Counted from the stretch's first letter, positions 7,167 through 13,857 are shown. The stretch: DNA of 13,857 bases from CAZEBW01 sp964510205 (GCA_964510205.1 CAZEBW010000089.1:1-13857), one strand, 5' to 3'. A program made the numbers and translations. The notes: generated by a model not told the origin, from the letters alone.

Positions 7167-9728
7167 CTACTGCAGGGCTTCTTGCTGCACCTTGGTCGCC
7201 TCAGCCAGCGCAGTGTCCAGATCCGTGGCGTCGTTCACATAGTCCACGATCGCCTTCCACTCCGCACTGCCAAAGCCACCAGGGATGGTGTCCCCGATGT
7301 CTGGCGTGAATCCCTCAGCCGTAGCCAGGATGTCGGCCTTCTTCGCCAACGACGCATCGGTGTAGGCACCCACCGCCTGCTTGTTCGGCGACAGGTCAAA
7401 CCCTACCTCCGCCCACTTCTTCGCCCCAAGCTCGCTGGTCAGGTAAGCCACGAACGCCTTCACTGCCGGCGTGTTGTTGAACACCATCATGTTGTCCGTG
7501 CCTCCCTGCAACCCCTTCGCTCCAGGTACCCCGAAGAAGTCGTAGTCCACCCCATACTCCAAGTCCGGATACTGCTCAGCGACCGCTCCCCCAGCAAACC
7601 CAGACTGCTTCACCATCATCGCCTCGGGCGGATCCGAAAATACCTTGTAGATGGCGTCCAGGAACCCTATAGATAACGTCCCCTGCGCACCCCCTACCGT
7701 GTATGTCGCATCCTTCGCCCACTTCCCATACGTCTCGTAAGCCTGCTTCACCCCAGCATCATTGTAAGGCACCTCGCCCTCAATGATGTCCATCACGTAC
7801 TCAGGACCCTGCTGCACTAACAGAATGTCCTGGATGAAGTCAGACCCCGTCCACCCAGTGGCATCCCCCGACTCCATGCCCATTGACCACGGCACGTTGC
7901 CATCGGCTACCATCTGCTCTACTAACGCCTCTAACTCGCCCCACGTCCCAGGCACCTCGTACCCATAGGCATCGAACACCACCGGACTGTACCAGATGAT
8001 GCTCTTGATGTCCGCCTTGACCATCAAGCCTACCCACTTCCCACCTCGCGTCCCCATCTCCTTCCAGAACCCAGCATAGTTGCCCGCATCGCCCCCAGCC
8101 TCGTCTATCGGCACCAACCGATCCTGGTACAGATCCATCGCCGAGGCCGTCCAGAACGCTATGTCCGGCGGCGTCCCCGCCTCCACCCGCGTGTCCAGCA
8201 GCGCGTGGTCCCGCGTGGACTCCGGCGCCAATACGATGCCACACTCGTCCACTAACGGCTGCAGTATCTTGTTCAGATTCTCCTCCTCACTGCCCGACCA
8301 CTGGTACAACAACGTCACCGTGTCCCCAGACGACGCCCCCATGCAGTCTATGGCAGCCGCTTCCGCCGGCGGTCCCAGGGCCTCCTTTTGCACCTTGGTC
8401 GCCTCAGCCAGCGCAGTGTCCAGATCCGTGGCGTCGTTCACATAGTCCACGATCGCCTTCCACTCCGCACTGCCAAAGCCACCAGGGATGGTGTCCCCGA
8501 TGTCTGGCGTGAATCCCTCAGCCGTAGCCAGGATGTCGGCCTTCTTCGCCAACGACGCATCGGTGTAGGCACCCACCGCCTGCTTGTTCGGCGACAGGTC
8601 AAACCCTACCTCCGCCCACTTCTTCGCCCCAAGCTCGCTGGTCAGGTAAGCCACGAACGCCTTCACTGCCGGCGTGTTGTTGAACACCATCATGTTGTCC
8701 GTGCCTCCCTGCAACCCCTTCGCTCCAGGTACCCCGAAGAAGTCGTAGTCCACCCCATACTCCAAGTCCGGATACTGCTCAGCGACCGCTCCCCCAGCAA
8801 ACCCAGACTGCTTCACCATCATCGCCTCGGGCGGATCCGAAAATACCTTGTAGATGGCGTCCAGGAACCCTATAGATAACGTCCCCTGCGCACCCCCTAC
8901 CGTGTATGTCGCATCCTTCGCCCACTTCCCATACGTCTCGTAAGCCTGCTTCACCCCAGCATCATTGTAAGGCACCTCGCCCTCAATGATGTCCATCACG
9001 TACTCAGGACCCTGCTGCACTAACAGAATGTCCTGGATGAAGTCAGACCCCGTCCACCCAGTGGCATCCCCCGACTCCATGCCCATTGACCACGGCACGT
9101 TGCCATCGGCTACCATCTGCTCTACTAACGCCTCTAACTCGCCCCACGTCCCAGGCACCTCGTACCCATAGGCATCGAACACCACCGGACTGTACCAGAT
9201 GATGCTCTTGATGTCCGCCTTGACCATCAAGCCTACCCACTTCCCACCTCGCGTCCCCATCTCCTTCCAGAACCCAGCATAGTTGCCCGCATCGCCCCCA
9301 GCCTCGTCTATCGGCACCAACCGATCCTGGTACAGATCCATCGCCGAGGCCGTCCAGAACGCTATGTCCGGCGGCGTCCCCGCCTCCACCCGCGTGTCCA
9401 GCAGCGCGTGGTCCCGCGTGGACTCCGGCGCCAATACGATGCCACACTCGTCCACTAACGGCTGCAGTATCTTGTTCAGATTCTCCTCCTCACTGCCCGA
9501 CCACTGGTACAACAACGTCACCGTGTCCCCAGACGACGCCCCCTTGCAGTCTATGGCAGCCTCCGGAGCTTTAGTCGGCTCGGCCGGCTTGGGTGTGGCC
9601 GTCGGCTCTGCAGGTTTGGGTGTGGCTGTCGGTGGAACCGGCGTGGGCGTGGCCTTGGGCGCACAGGCGGCCAAGATCATGCTTGCCGCCACCAACAGAG
9701 TCAAAGTTGTAAATAGTAAGCGTTTCAT
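7167..9728 (-). CDS. AglE-like sugar-binding lipoprotein with two tandem binding domains
   Basis: An 853-residue extracellular solute-binding lipoprotein, about twice the usual length (about 430). A signal peptide with lipobox ILAAC gives lipidated C22. A Thr/Pro/Lys-rich linker (23-57) with a repeated TATPKPAEP unit follows. Binding domain 1 (about 59-452) and domain 2 (about 460-853) have 385 identical residues (63-447 equal to 464-848), joined by the linker GPPAEAA. Each copy has two cysteines (61/95 and 462/496). The segment PWSMGMESGDATGW resembles AglE-type alpha-glucoside binding proteins. The ATG has a strong AAGGAGGAG site. It precedes the AglF/AglG-like permeases it probably feeds and follows the LacI regulator, with 197 bases between and no clear promoter of its own. 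The double domain is in frame with no stop. An assembly error is possible but is not favoured by the diverged edges of the repeat. Confidence 0.93.
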   Translation of the reverse strand: MKRLLFTTLTLLVAASMILAACAPKATPTPVPPTATPKPAEPTATPKPAEPTKAPEAAIDCKGASSGDTVTLLYQWSGSEEENLNKILQPLVDECGIVLAPESTRDHALLDTRVEAGTPPDIAFWTASAMDLYQDRLVPIDEAGGDAGNYAGFWKEMGTRGGKWVGLMVKADIKSIIWYSPVVFDAYGYEVPGTWGELEALVEQMVADGNVPWSMGMESGDATGWTGSDFIQDILLVQQGPEYVMDIIEGEVPYNDAGVKQAYETYGKWAKDATYTVGGAQGTLSIGFLDAIYKVFSDPPEAMMVKQSGFAGGAVAEQYPDLEYGVDYDFFGVPGAKGLQGGTDNMMVFNNTPAVKAFVAYLTSELGAKKWAEVGFDLSPNKQAVGAYTDASLAKKADILATAEGFTPDIGDTIPGGFGSAEWKAIVDYVNDATDLDTALAEATKVQKEALGPPAEAAAIDCMGASSGDTVTLLYQWSGSEEENLNKILQPLVDECGIVLAPESTRDHALLDTRVEAGTPPDIAFWTASAMDLYQDRLVPIDEAGGDAGNYAGFWKEMGTRGGKWVGLMVKADIKSIIWYSPVVFDAYGYEVPGTWGELEALVEQMVADGNVPWSMGMESGDATGWTGSDFIQDILLVQQGPEYVMDIIEGEVPYNDAGVKQAYETYGKWAKDATYTVGGAQGTLSIGFLDAIYKVFSDPPEAMMVKQSGFAGGAVAEQYPDLEYGVDYDFFGVPGAKGLQGGTDNMMVFNNTPAVKAFVAYLTSELGAKKWAEVGFDLSPNKQAVGAYTDASLAKKADILATAEGFTPDIGDTIPGGFGSAEWKAIVDYVNDATDLDTALAEATKVQQEALQ
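7186..8358. repeat. Direct repeat, unit encoding binding domain 2
   Basis: This unit matches 8389-9561 at an offset of exactly 1203 bases. Bases 7186-8340 are identical to 8389-9543 by line-by-line reading. There is one mismatch at 8341, then 17 more identical bases. Beyond both ends the sequences diverge quickly. It encodes residues 464-848 of the lipoprotein. Confidence 0.93.
8389..9561. repeat. Direct repeat, unit encoding binding domain 1
   Basis: Partner of the unit at 7186-8358 (1203-base period, 401 codons, in frame). The single mismatch (9544) changes K62 in this copy to M463 in the other. It encodes residues 63-447. Confidence 0.93.
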
Positions 9729-9849
9729 CGTTTATTCTCCTCCTTTGTTTTCTTTCCTCATTGAATTTGAGGGCCCGGTTGAAGATCGTGAAGTTCTCCC
9801 GCGCCCATCGTAAGGATCGGACCCTTGTCCTTTCCCCACCGTGCCAAGC

Positions 9850-9864
9850 TGCCAGTACCTGGCA
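9850..9864. promoter_or_regulatory. Palindrome in the lacI to binding-protein gap
   Basis: TGCCAG-TAC-CTGGCA is a perfect 6+3+6 inverted repeat in the 197-base gap upstream of the binding-protein gene. It could be an operator or a small hairpin. It lacks the central CG expected for a LacI-family site and does not resemble the palindrome at 11016-11031, so it is probably bound by another protein, if by any. Confidence 0.35.
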
Positions 9865-9925
9865 AACTGTGGCGTGATCCTATTTGTATTGCAGCCCATC
9901 ACCTCCTTCGCAGTAGGTCACCACT

Positions 9926-10969
9926 TTATGGGCGGGGGCTCACGTGAGCCCCGCAAGATTGTCGCACGACGAGTTCGGTCTGCAAGAGTATCTCTTGTTC
10001 CTCAACCGGCTCGTCGCCGATTAGTTGGGTCAAAAGCGTGGCGGCCCCATAGCCCAGGTCGTATGCTGGCAACTGTACCGTTGTCAGCGGCGGATCTACG
10101 TAGTATGCCAGCCGCACATCGTCGAAGCCCGCCAACGCAACATCATCGGGTATGGTCAGCCCTCGCTGTTTGATGGCCACCAAAGCGCCAAAGGCTACCA
10201 GATCGCTGGCCACGAAGACGGCGGTGGGAGGCTCAGGCAGATCGAGCAAATGATTCATGGCCAGGCGGCCGCTCTCTTCGCGGAAGTCGCCGCAGCGCAC
10301 CAGCTCTTCGTCGAAGGGAATGCCAACCTCCTCCAGCGCCTGGCGGTAGCCGGCCAGCCGGTCGCGGGCAGCGGTGTAGGCCAGCGGGGCGTTGGTGATC
10401 ATCCCCACTCGCCGATGTCCCAGGCCAAGCAAGTGATTCACCGCCTGTTTCGCCGCGCCCATGTTGTCCACGTCCACGAAAGGGATGTCGGAGCCAGGCA
10501 GTTGCCCCAGGAGCACCACCGGGAAGCTCTCGGCTTTCAGAAGCGGCAGTTGTTGGTCGTCAGAGCGGGGGCCGGAGAGGATGATGCCGTCAGCGTGTTT
10601 CTCGCGCACCAGGCCTATGTAGGCTTCGGGTGCGGCCATGTCTTCCACGGAGTGCAGCAATACGCGAAAGCCGCTCTCTTGAATGGCATCCCCTACGCCA
10701 CGCAGCACCTCAGGGAGAAAGGCGTCGGCGAAGATGCGATCATGGCTCTGACAGAGGACGAAACCAATGGTCCAGGTACGGCCGCTAGCGAGGGTACGGG
10801 CGGCAGCGTCGGGGTAGTAGTTCAAGCGGTGAGCTACTTCGAGGATATGCTGGCGTGTATCTTCACCGATTTGTGCACCTGGGACATCGTTGAGCACGAG
10901 GGAAACGGTGGTACGGGATACGCCGACCTCTTCGGCGATCTGGCGCTGAGTGGGACGGGACCTGGACAC
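9926..10969 (-). CDS. LacI-family transcriptional regulator (GTG start)
   Basis: A 347-residue sugar-responsive repressor. The N-terminal helix-turn-helix is at 7-28 (recognition helix VSRTTVSLVLN, 17-27), with a hinge region near PDAAARTLASG (53-63). Residues 66-347 form a periplasmic-binding-protein-like effector domain, with DGIILSG and VFVASDLVAFGAL as typical family signatures. The start is GTG at 10969, with a GAGGGGG site about 7 bases upstream; an in-frame TAA two codons upstream excludes a longer form. It has its own promoter and a likely operator overlapping the transcription start (11016-11031), implying autoregulation. It lies directly upstream of the binding-protein gene on the same strand, so it probably controls the AglEFG-like operon and may be co-transcribed with it. 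The effector, probably the transported sugar or a derivative, is not identifiable. Confidence 0.93.
   Translation of the reverse strand: MSRSRPTQRQIAEEVGVSRTTVSLVLNDVPGAQIGEDTRQHILEVAHRLNYYPDAAARTLASGRTWTIGFVLCQSHDRIFADAFLPEVLRGVGDAIQESGFRVLLHSVEDMAAPEAYIGLVREKHADGIILSGPRSDDQQLPLLKAESFPVVLLGQLPGSDIPFVDVDNMGAAKQAVNHLLGLGHRRVGMITNAPLAYTAARDRLAGYRQALEEVGIPFDEELVRCGDFREESGRLAMNHLLDLPEPPTAVFVASDLVAFGALVAIKQRGLTIPDDVALAGFDDVRLAYYVDPPLTTVQLPAYDLGYGAATLLTQLIGDEPVEEQEILLQTELVVRQSCGAHVSPRP
9935..9952 (-). other. 18-bp perfect palindrome at the 3' end of lacI
   Basis: GGGGCTCACGTGAGCCCC is self-complementary over 18 bases and can fold as a 7-bp GC-rich stem with an ACGT loop. It encodes the last residues of LacI just before the stop codon. 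There is no U-run after it, so it may pause transcription or lower read-through into the binding-protein gene rather than terminate fully. Confidence 0.5.
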
Positions 10970-11000
10970 AGCTTACCCCCTCTGGCAGCGATAGCTTGAT

Positions 11001-11024
11001 TCAGTAACACGGGTCAGTAACACG
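11001..11024. repeat. Tandem TCAGTAACACG motif in the lacI leader
   Basis: TCAGTAACACG occurs at 11001-11011 and again at 11014-11024, a 13-base step. The second copy is one half of the palindrome at 11016-11031; the first is a lone half-site. It may give extra regulator contact or be a remnant of a second operator. Confidence 0.5.
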
Positions 11025-11031
11025 CATTACT
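11016..11031. promoter_or_regulatory. Probable LacI-family operator
   Basis: AGTAACACGCATTACT has symmetric arms AGTAA/TTACT around a central CG, the layout typical of LacI-family operators. It lies immediately downstream of the -10 box and covers the predicted transcription start, an ideal place for repression. The regulator encoded directly downstream (10969-9926) is the obvious candidate. I found no second good match in the window. Confidence 0.65.
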
Positions 11032-11059
11032 ATTATACCCAAAAAAGGGGATTTGTCAA
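11032..11059 (-). promoter_or_regulatory. Consensus sigma-70-type promoter for lacI
   Basis: TTGACA (11054-11059) and TATAAT (11032-11037) on the minus strand, 16 bases apart. The spacer holds a CCCC-T6-GGG block. The predicted start near 11025 gives a leader of about 55 bases before the GTG at 10969. Confidence 0.85.
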
Positions 11060-11101
11060 TTGAAAACCGCAAAGGAGGCATATTGCACTTCGGGAGCGAG
11101 T

Positions 11102-11207
11102 GTCATTGCGAGCCGAAGGCGAAGCCTGTCCTGAGCGTAGCCGAAGGGCAATCCCCACCCCGCGAATTGGAGATTGCTTCGTCGCAAAAAGCGCTCCTCG
11201 CAATGAC
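11102..11207. repeat. MITE-like palindromic repeat, copy 3
   Basis: Ends GTCATTGCGAG (11102-11112) and CTCGCAATGAC (11197-11207) match copies 1 and 2. Near its left end it carries a nested palindromic block (11113-11149) with GCCGAAGG and CCGAAGGG arms around CCTGTCCTGAGCG; a related block occurs at 979-998. It lies in the 384-base gap between lacI and the second permease pair. The rest of that gap to 11353 holds nothing I recognise. Confidence 0.72.
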
Positions 11208-11353
11208 ACATGACGCTGTCTCTCAATCTTGCCCCCAAATTGAAATACACGTCCGCAAAGAGGATACGCCAGTCGCATCGTTTCCAGCACGACGATGGGG
11301 GGACGCTCCTGCGAGGGAAGCATCTCCCCGCCAGCCACAGCCCCAATGCCGGA

Positions 11354-12244
11354 CTATCCTCCCCCTTTGATCCCGCTGGTGGCCACGCTCTGCACGAACC
11401 ACCTCTGGAACAGCAGGAAGACGATAAGCACCGGGATGGTGATCATGGAGGCGAAGGCAAAGATATCGCCCCACACCTTGGGGTCAAAGCTGAAGAACTG
11501 CTGCATGGCCACGGGCAGGGGCCTAAACTGCTCGCCTCGGGTCACCATCAGCGGCCACAGGAATTTGCCCCAGTTAGCCAGGAACTGCAAGATGGCTACC
11601 GTGGCGAAGACAGGGCGCGATAGAGGCAGGATGATGTTCCAATAGATGCGGAGCGGACTGGCCCCGTCCACCAGCGCCGCCTCGTCCAGGTCTTTGGGCA
11701 GCCCGATGAAGAATTGGTAGAATAGGAAGATGGAGAAAGCGTCGGCGATGAAGGGGATGATCTGGACGTGGTAGCTATCCAACCAGCCGAAACGATTGAC
11801 CATCAGCAACAGCGGGATGGCTACTGCCTCGAAGGGGATGATGAGCAAGGCAATGATCAGCGTCAGGATCCATTGACGCCCTTTGAAAGGAAGCCGGGCC
11901 AGGGCATAGGCGATCATGCTGTTGACCAGCAGCCCTCCCAAAACCGTGCTGCCCACGACGAAGACCGAGTTGAACATGAAACGTCCAAAGGGCATCTGGT
12001 CGAAGACATCGCGGTAGTTCTGAATCCCTATCTCGCCGTAGGGCACAAAGGCCACCAAGCGGCTCATGTCGCGCACGATTTGTGTCTCGTTGATCTTGAC
12101 CGAGGACACGAGCATGAAGATAATGGGAAACAGGAAGAAGAAGCCCAACAGGATCATCACCAGATAGGTGATTCCTAGTCGAGCCCCCTTCCGAACTCGA
12201 TAAGCCGTACCGTAGGGGCTTGCGCTCACTGTCGTAGCACTCAT
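11354..12244 (-). CDS. Sugar ABC permease, MalG type (second importer)
   Basis: A 296-residue inner-membrane permease of normal MalG length, with six predicted membrane segments (first at about 22-47) and the coupling loop EAALVDG (188-194) that docks onto the ATPase. The C-terminus LFQRWFVQSVATSGIKG is typical of the family. Unlike the AglG-like permease, its first external loop (about 50-88) has no insertion and no CxxCH. The ATG at 12244 lies one base after the stop codon of the MalF-type gene; its own ribosome binding site is weak, so translation is probably coupled. No ATPase gene lies beside this pair within the window. A shared ATPase (2179-3279 or 3496-4596) or one outside the window must energise it. 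Confidence 0.92.
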   Translation of the reverse strand: MSATTVSASPYGTAYRVRKGARLGITYLVMILLGFFFLFPIIFMLVSSVKINETQIVRDMSRLVAFVPYGEIGIQNYRDVFDQMPFGRFMFNSVFVVGSTVLGGLLVNSMIAYALARLPFKGRQWILTLIIALLIIPFEAVAIPLLLMVNRFGWLDSYHVQIIPFIADAFSIFLFYQFFIGLPKDLDEAALVDGASPLRIYWNIILPLSRPVFATVAILQFLANWGKFLWPLMVTRGEQFRPLPVAMQQFFSFDPKVWGDIFAFASMITIPVLIVFLLFQRWFVQSVATSGIKGGG

Positions 12245-12245
12245 C

Positions 12246-13193
12246 TCAGCTCACCGTCCTTTCTTCCCGCAGGAACACCCGCTGCAGCAGCGAAACGCCC
12301 AGCACGATCAAGAAGAACACGATGGAAATGGCGGAAGCATAACCCACTTTGAGCTGCCTGAATCCCTCTCTGTACACCTTGATCATGGTCGTCATGGTGG
12401 CCATTTCCGGGCCGCCCTGGGTCATGACCCACACCTGATCGAACAGCTTGAAAGCCAGGATCGTCGTGGCGATCACCACGAAAATGGTGGTGTTGCGCAA
12501 TTGGGGCAGGGTGACATTCCAGAACTGCTGCCAACGGTTGGCGCCGTCCACCTGAGCAGCCTCGTACAGCTCGTCCGGGATGCCCTGCAGGCCAGCCAGG
12601 TAGATCACCATCTGGAAACCCACCCCCTGCCAGACGGACAGCAGCATGATGGCCGGAAAGGCCAATTTCGTGTTAGTAAGCCAGTTGTAAGGACCCAAGC
12701 GGCCAAACGAAACCGTCTGGATGAAGGCGTTGATCAAACCCTGCCCAGGATTGTACAAGAAAGTCCAGATGATAGCCACCACAACCATGGTCGTTACCAC
12801 TGGACTGAAGTATACAGTGCGAAAGACGTTGACGAAGCGGAGTTTTTGGTTGACCAGAATGGCCAGCAAGAGAGCGAAAGAGGTCTGGAGTGGGACGACG
12901 ACGGCGGCGAAGAGGAAGTTGTTGATCAATGCCCGATGGAAAGCCTCATCATCGAGCAAGCGCACGAAGTTGCGGAGGCCGATGAAGCGAGTGGGCAGGT
13001 TGGGGTTGGGGATGAGTCGCTGATCCGTGAAGGCCAGACCAAAGGCCATGAAGAACGGAATGAGCAAGAAGATGACAAGCAACAGCAGCGCGGGGGCAGA
13101 GAAAAGCCAGGCCATGATCGCCTCTCTCCGTCGGCGGCTAGTCAGCGCCCTCGCGGCAGGTGCTGCTTCTGCGGTCGGCGCCTGTACTGTCAT
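12246..13193 (-). CDS. Sugar ABC permease, MalF type (second importer)
   Basis: A 315-residue permease with a basic cytoplasmic N-terminus (RRRRE near 20-24), a first membrane segment at about 28-55, further segments through the C-terminus, and the coupling loop EAAQVDG (211-217) in the context DELYEAAQVDGANRW. It lacks the large extra domain of enterobacterial MalF and resembles the short UgpA/LacF-like permeases common in carbohydrate importers. The ATG at 13193 has AGGAGGA 6 bases upstream. It follows the binding-protein gene by 68 bases containing a strong hairpin and is followed by its MalG-type partner after a one-base gap. The sugar is unknown. Confidence 0.92.
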   Translation of the reverse strand: MTVQAPTAEAAPAARALTSRRRREAIMAWLFSAPALLLLVIFLLIPFFMAFGLAFTDQRLIPNPNLPTRFIGLRNFVRLLDDEAFHRALINNFLFAAVVVPLQTSFALLLAILVNQKLRFVNVFRTVYFSPVVTTMVVVAIIWTFLYNPGQGLINAFIQTVSFGRLGPYNWLTNTKLAFPAIMLLSVWQGVGFQMVIYLAGLQGIPDELYEAAQVDGANRWQQFWNVTLPQLRNTTIFVVIATTILAFKLFDQVWVMTQGGPEMATMTTMIKVYREGFRQLKVGYASAISIVFFLIVLGVSLLQRVFLREERTVS

Positions 13194-13213
13194 GATGTCC
13201 TCCTAATTAAGCA

Positions 13214-13241
13214 GCTGGGGGACGGAATCCCGTCCCCCAGC
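13214..13241 (-). terminator. Stem-loop between binding-protein and permease genes (second importer)
   Basis: A perfect 12-bp GC-rich stem (13214-13225 with 13230-13241) closed by a 4-base loop, 20 bases past the stop of the binding protein and only about 10 bases before the ribosome binding site of the permease gene. The following TGCTTAATTA is only weakly T-rich, so partial termination or 3' protection of the binding-protein mRNA is more likely than full termination. Confidence 0.65.
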
Positions 13242-13261
13242 CATTTACGTCCGACGTAAGC

Positions 13262-13857
13262 CTATTGCGGATATCCCTGGTTGTCCTCAATGTCCTGGTC
13301 AATCTTCTTGACCACCTTGTCCAGCTCCGCCTTCACATCGGCGCCCGTCACGATGTTCTGTACCGCCTCCGCAAACGCCGTGGTGATCGTCGGATACGCA
13401 GGCGTGATCGGCCGAGGCACCGCCACCCCACCCTCCAACTGCTGCACGAAGATGTTCAACGGACCACCCTCGCCATACAGCTCCGACTGGGCCAACGCCG
13501 ACTTCCGAGCCGGCACCGCACCATTGGCATTCGTCATCCGCAAGATCTGATCGGGCTGGATCAAGTACTCCAGAAACTTCCACGCCGCCTCCGGATGCTC
13601 TGACTGCGATGTGATCCCCCAGTTCCAAGACCCCATCCCCGTCACTGCCTGGTCGCCAAGCTTCGGCATGGGCAGCAGAATCAGATCATCGCCCAACCCC
13701 TCGCTGTGCGGCGTCCACATCCAGTGACCCACAAACGACAACGCGCACGTCTTGGTACCGTAGAAACAATCATCCCCAGCAGGCTCCACGTTGGCATACC
13801 CGTCCTCGAACAAACCCTGGAACCACTCCATCGCTTCCACCGCCTCCGAACTGTTCA
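13262..13857 (-). CDS. Carbohydrate-binding protein of an ABC importer, C-terminal part
   Basis: The last 197 residues of an extracellular sugar-binding protein; the N-terminal half and signal peptide lie beyond the right edge, as the frame stays open to 13857. The first visible residues NSSEAVEAMEWF match the helix preceding the hinge in this family (typically NSPEAVEAL). The segment GSWNWGIT, the EAAWKFLEYL helix and the GAVPARKSAL stretch are also typical of the C-terminal lobe. Two cysteines lie close together (DDCFYGTKTC). A GTG at 13840 is only an internal valine codon, not a start. It precedes the MalF/MalG-type pair and should deliver their sugar. It is not a copy of the tandem binding protein at 7167-9728. 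Confidence 0.9.
   Translation of the reverse strand, partial: NSSEAVEAMEWFQGLFEDGYANVEPAGDDCFYGTKTCALSFVGHWMWTPHSEGLGDDLILLPMPKLGDQAVTGMGSWNWGITSQSEHPEAAWKFLEYLIQPDQILRMTNANGAVPARKSALAQSELYGEGGPLNIFVQQLEGGVAVPRPITPAYPTITTAFAEAVQNIVTGADVKAELDKVVKKIDQDIEDNQGYPQ

Noticed and set aside
7183..9588. The tandem binding-domain repeat as a pure assembly artefact
   Set aside because: This cannot be excluded without reads, but the units are in frame, the junction encodes a distinct linker, and the edges are diverged yet homologous. A duplicated contig end would not produce that.
9732..9899. 55-codon minus-strand ORF between lacI and the binding-protein gene
   Set aside because: Its ATG lies only 2 bases from the AAGGAGG motif, too close for initiation. 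The product is low in hydrophobic residues and unrecognisable, and it ends inside the next gene's ribosome binding site. A leader peptide is possible but unsupported.
13262..13840. Complete 192-residue protein starting with GTG at 13840
   Set aside because: The frame continues open to the window edge with a typical binding-protein helix (NSSEAVEA), so the GTG is an internal Val codon and the gene is partial.

Overview
The window looks like a chromosomal piece of a moderately GC-rich bacterium, most likely a member of the Chloroflexota (Anaerolineae-like). The grounds are the Thr/Pro-rich linker behind the lipobox of the substrate-binding lipoprotein, the AglEFG-type sugar uptake genes, and short palindromic repeats scattered between genes. 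This placement is an inference from style, not a search result. Every gene I can support is on the minus strand, so transcription runs from high to low coordinates.

Reading in the direction of transcription, the right end (13857 to 11354) is one carbohydrate ABC importer: the C-terminal part of a substrate-binding protein cut by the window edge, then two MalF/MalG-type permeases almost touching each other. A 12-bp hairpin sits between the binding protein and the first permease. After a gap holding a palindromic repeat comes a LacI-family regulator (10969-9926) with a GTG start. Its promoter has perfect -35 and -10 hexamers, and a central-CG palindrome, the expected form of its own operator, covers the transcription start. 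Next is a second importer: an 853-residue binding lipoprotein whose complete ligand-binding domain is present twice in tandem (1155 bp identical at the DNA level), then an AglF-like permease and an AglG-like permease overlapping by ATGA, then two paralogous MalK/UgpC-type ATPases (4596-3496 and 3279-2179). The last ATPase has its own consensus promoter. A terminator-like hairpin, a Nudix hydrolase with a TTG start, and the N-terminal 281 residues of TldD fill the left end.

The two importers probably share the two ATPases, since no ATPase lies next to the right-hand permease pair within the window. The most unusual gene is the AglG-like permease (5848-4664). Its first extracytoplasmic loop carries an inserted c-type cytochrome-like domain with an intact CxxCH haem-binding motif, placed cleanly between the usual end of the first loop and the LxNY segment that normally follows. 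Together with the tandem double binding domain this makes an unusual sugar importer, possibly with a redox-sensing or redox-gated permease.

Non-coding structure is rich. There are three copies of a roughly 100-bp element with GTCATTGCGAG/CTCGCAATGAC ends (near 1030, 6848 and 11102), a different junction-like palindromic element at 6967-7071 built from two near-identical hairpins, and stem-loops in the gap after each binding-protein gene and around the ATPase genes. I saw no rRNA, tRNA, CRISPR array, transposase or origin.
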